Shown here: one piece after another, positions 45,507 to 51,569 of the stretch
How the letters are laid out: every line of letters begins with the position of its first letter
Position numbering within the stretch: position 1 is the first letter of the stretch
From: Pseudomonadota bacterium
Lineage (GTDB): Bacteria; SAR324; NAC60-12
DNA: 51,569 bases
Reading direction: 5' to 3'
Assembly: GCA_004213175.1 (NCBI GenBank)
Contig: SHAT01000011.1
Coordinates: forward strand, 1 to 51,569
The notes under the pieces: generated by a model
Databases searched by the model: none
What the model was told of the DNA's origin: nothing
The model's input: the letters and a program-made list of their open reading frames with translations, nothing else
Program-made: the position numbers and the translations under genes

Positions 45507-46382
45507 CTAATCTGGTAAGCTTCCCATTTTTCCTTCCTGAAAATCCCTGAAGGCTTCAAACAATTCATCTCTTGTATTCATCACAAAAGGACCATGTGCC
45601 GCTATAGGTTCGTCAATTGGTTCACCATTTAAGATTAGAATTTTGGAACCCTCAGAAGTTTTTAAATTTATTGAAATTCCATTTCTATCAAATATTCCAA
45701 GAGACCCTTTCTCTAGATTATGATCCCCAATAAATGAGCTTCCTGCCAATTGAAGAATTAAAGTGTTTGTTCCATCATCAAAACTTAGATTAACTTCAGA
45801 ATTTTGATGACCCTCCACCTCATAAATATTTATTTTTGTAAAAGTATTGGCAGGTGAAAGTGAACTTCCAAAACTACCAGCAATAATCTTTACTTTAGTT
45901 TTTCCATCCTGAAGAAGAACAATTGGTAAATCTTTTTTATCAAGAGATTGATATCTGGGTTTTGTCATTTTATGTTTTGCTGGGAGGTTTACCCAAAGTT
46001 GAACCATCTCAAATTCACCACCTTTTTCTGCAAAATCTCTGGAATGGAATTCATCGTGAACAACTCCAGAGCCTGCAGTCATCCATTGAACTCCGCCGGT
46101 GTTTATCTTACCTCCGCCGCCGCTTGAGTCTCTATGCTCCACTTCGCCTTTGATGGCCATAGTAACTGTTTCAAAACCTCGATGCGGGTGCTCACCTACA
46201 CCCAATTTTTGATCTGTAGGGGGGTAGTATTTTGGAGCAGCATGATCCAACAATAAAAAAGGGCTGATATGTTTATTTTCCTCAGAGTGCATTGAAAAAA
46301 TCGAACTTACATAAAACCCATCTCCGACCCAATGTTTTTCCCTTGGTGGTACTATTTTTATTATTTGCTTCTCTTGAATCAT
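45507..46382 (-). CDS. pirin-like cupin protein
   Basis: 291 residues. The N-terminal cupin carries pirin metal ligands: the two His in GEHPHRGFETV, His in EVEHRDSSG and Glu in HDEFHS. The family binds iron and some members act as quercetin dioxygenases or redox regulators. The C-terminal cupin is degenerate, as usual. It is divergent from the alpha-galactosidase gene 277 bp away. Confidence 0.9.
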   Translation of the reverse strand: MIQEKQIIKIVPPREKHWVGDGFYVSSIFSMHSEENKHISPFLLLDHAAPKYYPPTDQKLGVGEHPHRGFETVTMAIKGEVEHRDSSGGGGKINTGGVQWMTAGSGVVHDEFHSRDFAEKGGEFEMVQLWVNLPAKHKMTKPRYQSLDKKDLPIVLLQDGKTKVKIIAGSFGSSLSPANTFTKINIYEVEGHQNSEVNLSFDDGTNTLILQLAGSSFIGDHNLEKGSLGIFDRNGISINLKTSEGSKILILNGEPIDEPIAAHGPFVMNTRDELFEAFRDFQEGKMGSLPD

Positions 46383-46659
46383 TCTTGTTTTGTAATGTAG
46401 TATTCCAAAAAATGTTTGCCTACTTTTCTCAATTTCAAACTAATAAGATCTACAAAGTAAGCCCAATTAATTGATAATTCAATTTAATTAATTTTCTTAA
46501 GACGCTATTCTAAATTGTCAGAAATGAATAGTGTAAGAGAGAAAATATATTATCTAATTTAGATAAAAACCATCATAATGAATTGTTAAAAGTTTTGAGA
46601 AAGTATTTTACTCTGGATGTAACTTAGGATCAATTAATTCAAACAATAAAGTTTTAATT
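46383..46659. other. divergent intergenic region, pirin / melA
   Basis: 277 bp, AT-rich, between divergent genes. I see no clear hairpin, operator or sigma-54 or sigma-28 site. Confidence 0.4.
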
Positions 46660-47976
46660 ATGTCAAAAATTGCTTTAATCGGTGCAGGAAGCACTATTTT
46701 TGCCCAACGTCTTATCGGTGACATTTTGCTTACGCCGGAGCTTGCCAAAGACACACAAATCGCATTACATGATATTGATGAGGATAGGCTGCGGACTTCA
46801 GAGATTGTTACTAGAAGAATTACGGAAAAACTGGGATTAAAGACTTTGGTTTTTTCATCTACAGATCGCAGGGAAGTTTTAGCAGGGAGCGATTACGTCA
46901 TATTTATGATGCAGGTAGGTGGTTATAAACCATCAACGGTAATTGATTTTGAGATTCCAAAGAAATATGGGCTTCGTCAAACTATCGCAGATACCTTGGG
47001 AGTTGGAGGAATAATGCGTGCCCTGAGAACCATCCCCGTGATTAGGTATATCCTCAGGGATATGGAAGAAGTTTGCCCTCATGCAATTATACTAAATTAT
47101 GTCAACCCTATGGCGATGCTATGCATGGCGATTAATCAAATATCGCCTGGAATGAAAATGGTAGGCCTATGTCACAGTGTACAGGGTACTGCAGAACAGT
47201 TAGCAAATGATCTTAACGAAAATATCGAAGATGTTGATTATTTTTGTGCAGGAATTAATCATATGTCTTTTTATCTGCGTTTTGAAAAAAAACAAAATGG
47301 AATAAAACAAGATCTCTACCCTAGACTCAGGGAAATTGCAGAGCAGGGGTCAATGCCCAAAGACAATCTAGTACGTTACGAGATGCTCAAACGACTCGGG
47401 TTTTTTGTTACTGAATCAAGTGAACATTTTTCTGAATACACTCCTTGGTTCATAAAAAGAGACCGGCCCGATCTGATCGAGAAATTTAATATCCCTTTGG
47501 ATGAATATATCACACGATGTGAAAAACAGATTTCCGAATGGGATGAACAGAGGGTCAGTCTTGAAAATAAAAACCAGTCAATTGAGGTTTGCCAGAGTCA
47601 TGAATATGCAGCTTCGATTATTAATGGATTAGAGAACGGCAAGGAGGTAACAATCAACGGTAACGTCTCTAATGAAGGTTTGATTGATAATCTACCTGGC
47701 AATATTTCTGTTGAGGTACCATGTCTTATAAATACAAATGGAATTCAGCCTGTTAGGGTTGGAGCACTGCCAACTCATTTAGCGGCGTTAATGATGACAA
47801 ATATCAATGTCCAGCAATTGACTGTTGAAGCATCTCTTTCTGGGAAAAAAGAGCATGTTTATCATGCAGCTATGCTTGACCCTCATACTGCAGCAGAATT
47901 GTCAGTAGATGAAATATGGCATCTTGTTGATGATCTTCTGGAAGCTCATGGTGAAATGATTCCAAAATTAAACTGA
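46660..47976 (+). CDS. melA: GH4 family alpha-galactosidase MelA
   Basis: 438 residues. GH4 enzymes use NAD(+) and Mn(2+) in a redox-elimination mechanism. The NAD motif is GAGSTIF; the Mn ligands are Cys in GLCHS (about residue 174) and His in AGINHMSF. The local motif CHSV is the one I associate with alpha-galactosidases (MelA), while CHEV marks alpha-glucosidases. Length fits MelA. The sugar ABC importer follows about 300 bp on, so it should act on an imported galactoside. Confidence 0.85.
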   Translation: MSKIALIGAGSTIFAQRLIGDILLTPELAKDTQIALHDIDEDRLRTSEIVTRRITEKLGLKTLVFSSTDRREVLAGSDYVIFMMQVGGYKPSTVIDFEIPKKYGLRQTIADTLGVGGIMRALRTIPVIRYILRDMEEVCPHAIILNYVNPMAMLCMAINQISPGMKMVGLCHSVQGTAEQLANDLNENIEDVDYFCAGINHMSFYLRFEKKQNGIKQDLYPRLREIAEQGSMPKDNLVRYEMLKRLGFFVTESSEHFSEYTPWFIKRDRPDLIEKFNIPLDEYITRCEKQISEWDEQRVSLENKNQSIEVCQSHEYAASIINGLENGKEVTINGNVSNEGLIDNLPGNISVEVPCLINTNGIQPVRVGALPTHLAALMMTNINVQQLTVEASLSGKKEHVYHAAMLDPHTAAELSVDEIWHLVDDLLEAHGEMIPKLN

Positions 47977-48280
47977 AAAAAATCCTTAGATCAAAAAATT
48001 TTTTTTGAAAAAAAAGTTTACATCTATTAAGATGAATGTTATTTTGAAAATTCTATGTTGGGAATGAGCTCATCAGAGAGAGGTCATGAAATCTCATGAT
48101 GAATTGTTTTCATGGCAACATTAATATTTGACTATAGAAAATTTCAATAAAATTAAATTCGATCAAATGCACTGAAAATTTTAAACTTAGTGCAGAAGTT
48201 CTTCTTTTGTAAAAGTTTAGGGCGTCGATCTTCGACGATTTCTATTTTGTTTTTTCTTAGTCTTAATTTAAAGGAGTAAA
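47977..48280 (+). other. leader between melA and the sugar-binding protein gene
   Basis: 304 bp without an ORF. It contains an AT palindrome after melA (TCAAAAAA with TTTTTTGA), a 9-bp bulged hairpin (CATCAGAGA with TCTC-A-TGATG) at 48071-48101 and the dyad at 48223-48237. A strong AAAGGAG precedes the ATG at 48281. Confidence 0.5.
48223..48237. promoter_or_regulatory. CGTCGA-TCT-TCGACG dyad, candidate operator
   Basis: A perfect 6-bp inverted repeat with a 3-bp centre, 44 bp upstream of the sugar-binding protein ATG. It could be a repressor operator (LacI/GntR-type genes often sit near such loci, though none is in the window) or an mRNA hairpin. Confidence 0.4.
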
Positions 48281-49504
48281 ATGAAGAAATTAAGTATTTT
48301 AATTACTGCATTCCTGTTTACCATAACTGCAATGGCTGGAACGCTTAAAATAACGCAAAATAGTTCAAACGCAAATACCCATAAACTTTGGAAAGAAAAG
48401 GTGATTCCGATGTTTGAGAAGGAAAATCCGGGTATTAATGTTGAAATGACAATTTACGACCATGAAGCATATAAAACTGCTATCCGTAATTTCCTGCAAG
48501 CTGAACCACCTGATGTTGTAAATTGGTTTTCTGGAAATAGGATGAAGTTTTTTGTTGATCAGGGGCTTTTTGAAGACGTTAGTGATGTTTGGAAAAAGCA
48601 TGGGTTAAATAGTCAATTATCAGCTGCGCGTTCAACTATGACCGTCAATGGTAAGCAGTGGGGAGTACCTCTAACATACTACCAATGGGGAGTATATTAC
48701 AGGACAGATATATTTAAAAAATATGGACTAGGGGAACCCAGGAGCATTGCTGATTTGATGCATATTTGTGCTACCCTCAAGAAGAATGGAATTACTCCAT
48801 TCACCATAGGGACAAAGTATCTCTGGACGGCTGCAGGCTGGTTTGATTTTCTGAATCTGCGTGTTAATGGTTACGACTTCCATATGGGCTTGATGGATGG
48901 AAATATCTCTTATGAAGATAAACGTTTGGATAAAGTTTTCGATATATGGGGAGACTTGGCTAGAAAGGGATATTTTATTGAAAACCATGCATCTTTATCT
49001 TGGCAGGAGGGACAAGCTCCTATGCTTAATGGGGATGCTGCAATGTACCTAATGGGTAACTTTGTAGTGGGTAATCTTCAGGAAGGCGGCCTTACTGGGA
49101 AGATTGGTTACTTTCAATTTCCTGTGATAGATGGAAATGTTAGGACTTGGGAAGAAGCACCCACTGACTCAGTACATATACCTTCAAAGGCTAAAAACAA
49201 AGCTGATGCGCGAAAATTTTTGGCATTTCTTGCACGGCCTGATATTCAATCAATGGTTGCAGAAGTTGAAGGGATGTTGCCTACTAATAATCAGTCTCCA
49301 GCACCAAGTGATGAGTTCTTGAAAATTGGCTTCAAGGTGCTCAGTGAGTCTGCTGGCTTAGCTCAGTTTTATGATCGCGATACCAATCCTGAAATGGCCA
49401 AAGAAGGCATGAAGGGATTTCAGGAATTTATGGTAAAACCAGATCGAGAAAAACAAATCCGCAAACGTATTGAAAAAGTACGTAAGCGTATTTTCAAGAA
49501 GTAA
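48281..49504 (+). CDS. carbohydrate ABC transporter substrate-binding protein
   Basis: 407 residues of extracellular solute-binding family 1. The signal is MKKLSILITAFLFTITAMA with cleavage before GTLKI. Sugar-binding Trp-rich segments include TYYQWGVYYRTDIF, and LFARP-like GDAAMYLMGNF fits the fold. AAAGGAG precedes the ATG. Neighbouring alpha-galactosidase and GH2 genes suggest a galactoside or galacto-oligosaccharide ligand. The ATPase is not in the window; it may be encoded elsewhere (shared MsmK/MalK type). Confidence 0.88.
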   Translation: MKKLSILITAFLFTITAMAGTLKITQNSSNANTHKLWKEKVIPMFEKENPGINVEMTIYDHEAYKTAIRNFLQAEPPDVVNWFSGNRMKFFVDQGLFEDVSDVWKKHGLNSQLSAARSTMTVNGKQWGVPLTYYQWGVYYRTDIFKKYGLGEPRSIADLMHICATLKKNGITPFTIGTKYLWTAAGWFDFLNLRVNGYDFHMGLMDGNISYEDKRLDKVFDIWGDLARKGYFIENHASLSWQEGQAPMLNGDAAMYLMGNFVVGNLQEGGLTGKIGYFQFPVIDGNVRTWEEAPTDSVHIPSKAKNKADARKFLAFLARPDIQSMVAEVEGMLPTNNQSPAPSDEFLKIGFKVLSESAGLAQFYDRDTNPEMAKEGMKGFQEFMVKPDREKQIRKRIEKVRKRIFKK

Positions 49505-49513
49505 TCTCTCAAT

Positions 49514-49534
49514 TGGGCAGGGAACCCCTGCCCA
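49514..49534 (+). terminator. GC-rich hairpin between binding protein and permease
   Basis: TGGGCAGGG, loop AAC, CCCTGCCCA: a perfect 9-bp stem 9 bp after the binding-protein stop and 6 bp before the permease ATG. There is no T-tract, so it should act as an attenuator, RNase-protective stem-loop or RBS mask rather than a full terminator. Confidence 0.6.
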
Positions 49535-49540
49535 CCTTCC

Positions 49541-50428
49541 ATGCAAGCAAATTTTTGGGACCGGAATCAACTAAAACTGGCTCCGGTCTTTTTTTTGGCT
49601 CCAGCAATGCTGCTCTTTGCAGTTTATGTCCTTTACCCTATTTTCTCTAGTCTCAGGATCAGCTTTTTCGAATGGGATGGAGTGGGAGAAATGATATGGA
49701 TAGGATTTGGTAACTACATTGAAATGTGGGAGGATGATCGAGTCCATACAGCAATTAAGAATAATTTTATATGGTTAATATGCTTTCTTTTGGCACCGCC
49801 ACTCAGTCTTGCCTTAGGGATTTTTCTTAATCAGAACCTCACTGAGCTTAAATTTATAAAATCTCTATTCTTTTTCCCATTTGTTGTTAGCCCTGTGGTA
49901 GTAGGCCTTATTTTTTCATGGTTTTACAATCCCAAATATGGACTTTTAGATTCTTTTCTTGAATTTATTGGACTTAATCCCTTAGCAGTTCTTTCGAATG
50001 AAAACATTGTTACTTTCGGAATCATAATAGCTGCTCTTTGGCCTCAAATAGCCTACTGTCTAATTTTATATTTAACCGGACTTGCAGGATTGAATAAAGA
50101 GATTGTAGAAGCCGCGAAAATTGACGGAGCAAAAGGTTGGAGTATGTTCTGGAATGTTATTCTACCACAATTAAGACCTGCAACGTTTATTGCTGTTATT
50201 GTCTCTGTGCTGGGGGCCTTACGCAGTTTTGACCTGGTTGCGATAATGACTCGTGGTGGCCCGTGGGGTAGTTCAACCGTACTTGCCTATGAAATGGTAG
50301 AACAGGCGATTTTTAATTATAGAATGGGCTATGGGGCGGCTTTAGCAACGATTCTTTTTTTGATTCTTGATATTTATATTGCCTGGTTCTTGATCAGGGT
50401 CTGGTTAAACGAAAAGGGGAGGCTTTGA
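49541..50428 (+). CDS. sugar ABC transporter permease (MalF/UgpA type)
   Basis: 295 residues with six predicted membrane segments. LAPAMLLFAVYVLYPIFSSLRISFFEWDG is the usual N-terminus. The EAA loop EAAKIDGAKGWSMFWNVILPQLRP is intact. It pairs with the next permease. Start context is unusual: the ATG lies 6 bp after a strong hairpin and has no Shine-Dalgarno. Confidence 0.9.
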   Translation: MQANFWDRNQLKLAPVFFLAPAMLLFAVYVLYPIFSSLRISFFEWDGVGEMIWIGFGNYIEMWEDDRVHTAIKNNFIWLICFLLAPPLSLALGIFLNQNLTELKFIKSLFFFPFVVSPVVVGLIFSWFYNPKYGLLDSFLEFIGLNPLAVLSNENIVTFGIIIAALWPQIAYCLILYLTGLAGLNKEIVEAAKIDGAKGWSMFWNVILPQLRPATFIAVIVSVLGALRSFDLVAIMTRGGPWGSSTVLAYEMVEQAIFNYRMGYGAALATILFLILDIYIAWFLIRVWLNEKGRL

Positions 50429-50429
50429 T

Positions 50430-51281
50430 ATGTTCCCAGAACCTATACAAAAAGCCACTTTTTTTTCCCGCGGAAGTTACCGTATAGTACTTTACTTTGC
50501 GATTATAGTTTGGTTGCTCCCATTGGCAGCTGTTTTCCTGACGTCATTTCGTTCACTAGCAGATATTAACTCAGGAAATTATTGGGGTTGGCCGACTGAA
50601 TTTGCGCTTGTTGAAAACTATACCCAAATATTTACTGTGACACCAATGCTAAAGTATTTTTTTAACAGCCTAGTGATCACAATACCCACTGTTATAGGAA
50701 CCCTTACATTAAGCTCTCTTGCAGGCTACTCTCTTGCCAAACATAATTTTCGTGGTAATTTTCTAATCTTTGCGTTATTCATCGCTGGTAATTTTGTACC
50801 TGCCCAAATTCTTATGATACCTGTCAGAAATTTGACTTTATCTCTTGGTGTTTACGATACAAAAATGGGCCTGATTCTTTTTCACACAGCTTTTCAAACC
50901 GGTTTTTGTACCTTTTTCCTTCGAGGATTTATTAAGGAACTTCCACACGAAATTGTTGAAAGTGCTAGGATTGATGGAGCATCTGAATTACGTGTATTCT
51001 GGAATATCATTTTACCCCTTATTCGTCCTGCACTAGCTGCACTAGCAGTTCTAGAGTTTACCTTTATCTGGAATGATTATTTTTGGGCACTTGTATTAGT
51101 TCAGGGAGATGAAGCTCGTCCTATTACATTGGGTATTCAGGCTCTCAGAGGTAGGTGGACATCTTTCTGGCACCTTATATCTGCAGGCTCAATAGTAGCA
51201 GCTCTTCCTCCAGTGTTTATGTTTTTTATGCTTCAGAAACACTTTATTGCGGGTCTTACTATGGGTGCGGTTAAAGAATAA
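50430..51281 (+). CDS. sugar ABC transporter permease (MalG/UgpE type)
   Basis: 283 residues with six membrane segments. SFRSLADINSG..., the EAA loop ESARIDGASELRVFWNIILPLIRPAL, and the C-terminal FIAGLTMGAVKE are standard MalG/UgpE features. It begins one base after the upstream stop; GGGGAGG is its ribosome site, so the two permeases are closely linked. Confidence 0.9.
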   Translation: MFPEPIQKATFFSRGSYRIVLYFAIIVWLLPLAAVFLTSFRSLADINSGNYWGWPTEFALVENYTQIFTVTPMLKYFFNSLVITIPTVIGTLTLSSLAGYSLAKHNFRGNFLIFALFIAGNFVPAQILMIPVRNLTLSLGVYDTKMGLILFHTAFQTGFCTFFLRGFIKELPHEIVESARIDGASELRVFWNIILPLIRPALAALAVLEFTFIWNDYFWALVLVQGDEARPITLGIQALRGRWTSFWHLISAGSIVAALPPVFMFFMLQKHFIAGLTMGAVKE

Positions 51282-51303
51282 TTTCAAAAATGACGGTTTC
51301 TCG

Positions 51304-51420
51304 ATGTTAAAAATAAATATTTCTTCTAGAACTACTGAATCAAGGTTTGGTCTAATCCTGGAACATGCTGTAAAAAAATTAGATGGTCAAATTTTGATTA
51401 ACTACAATCAAACAATATGA
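51304..51420 (+). CDS. possible 38-residue ORF coupled to the GH2 gene
   Basis: An ATG at 51304 opens 38 codons ending TGA at 51418-51420, overlapping the GH2 ATG (ATGA). The product has no recognisable domain and no signal. The overlap suggests translational coupling, but chance is not excluded. Confidence 0.3.
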   Translation: MLKINISSRTTESRFGLILEHAVKKLDGQILINYNQTI

Positions 51421-51569
51421 GTATCTGTCCAAATTATCTCTATGGGGGACCTGATATCCCGTGGATGAATCCAGAATGCGTTGGTATTAATGCTCTGCCA
51501 CCAAGAACTCATCTGCATGGATATACAAATGAAGCAGAGGCCTTAACTGCGGGGAGTCTTGATTCACAT
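51417..51569 (+). CDS. glycoside hydrolase family 2 (beta-galactosidase-like), 5' part only
   Basis: 51 codons to the window edge with no stop. MNPECVGINALPPRTHLHGYTNEAEAL after an IPWMNPE turn matches the N-terminal NPE..gINrlPpr...pf.dea.A pattern of GH2 beta-galactosidase/glucuronidase sandwich domains. It is the last visible gene of the sugar operon. Substrate cannot be read from the fragment. Confidence 0.75.
   Translation, partial: MSICPNYLYGGPDIPWMNPECVGINALPPRTHLHGYTNEAEALTAGSLDSH

Noticed and set aside
38300-46382. Direct repeat of the tRNA 3' end as an integration scar
   Set aside because: No second copy was found by eye downstream, and there is no integrase gene.
1-51569. CRISPR arrays, insertion sequences and prophage genes
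   Set aside because: No regularly spaced repeats, transposase, integrase or phage structural genes were seen.

Overview
The window looks like a chromosome segment of a Gram-negative, flagellated, probably marine proteobacterium. Outer-membrane and envelope genes (LpxD, BamD, a CpoB/YbgF-like TPR lipoprotein, TatC, an Omp85-like barrel) show two membranes. The order flgI-flgJ-flgM-flgN-flgK-flgL-csrA-fliW, with sigma-54-like and sigma-28-like promoters, recalls deltaproteobacterial lineages. The AT-rich composition, the aminoethylphosphonate-type uptake operon and a selenoprotein make a SAR324-like or related marine lineage plausible. That assignment is inference; no marker here proves it.

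Layout. 1-6.0 kb: the start of a Ser-rich lipoprotein (runs off the left edge), a YeeZ-like SDR protein, a hypothetical protein, a DUF1499 protein, a small lipoprotein, a lipid kinase, a HAD phosphatase and TatC. 6.2-13 kb: a 14-blade WD40 protein, a Bfd-like protein, a mini membrane ORF, an ArsR-type regulator with an unknown neighbour, a CoxE-type VWA protein and a gamma-carbonic-anhydrase-like protein. 13.1-19.4 kb: a structured leader and an aminoethylphosphonate-type ABC importer (binding protein, ATPase, fused double permease), then a dual-specificity phosphatase and a DadA-like oxidoreductase. 20.2-26.9 kb: the flagellar rod, ring, hook-junction and CsrA/FliW regulatory cluster. 27-38 kb: housekeeping genes (rsmG, xthA, scpB, queF, metC, bamD, a cpoB-like gene, yggT, lpxD, moeA) and a gene split by an in-frame UGA that reads as a thioredoxin-like selenoprotein. 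38.2 kb: tRNA-Ser(CGA). 38.4-46.4 kb: accessory genes, namely a tandem pair of related exported proteins of unknown function, a GlpD-like dehydrogenase, an Omp85-like protein, DUF1643 and pirin. 46.7 kb to the end: an alpha-galactoside locus (GH4 MelA, sugar ABC importer, start of a GH2 glycosidase).

How the parts work together. The flagellar cluster shows layered control: a sigma-54-type site before flgI, a sigma-28-type site with a 5'-terminal hairpin before flgM (anti-sigma-28), and the CsrA/FliW pair at the end. The phosphonate-type operon is translationally coupled from the ATPase through the phosphatase. The sugar operon has a strong hairpin between binding protein and permease, the usual position for making more binding protein than permease.

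The most notable item is the selenoprotein at 28527-28970. A membrane-anchored thioredoxin fold has UGA at the first position of its UxxC motif. A 7-bp hairpin with a GGUCA loop begins 20 nt after the UGA. Ordinary gene calling splits it into two meaningless ORFs.
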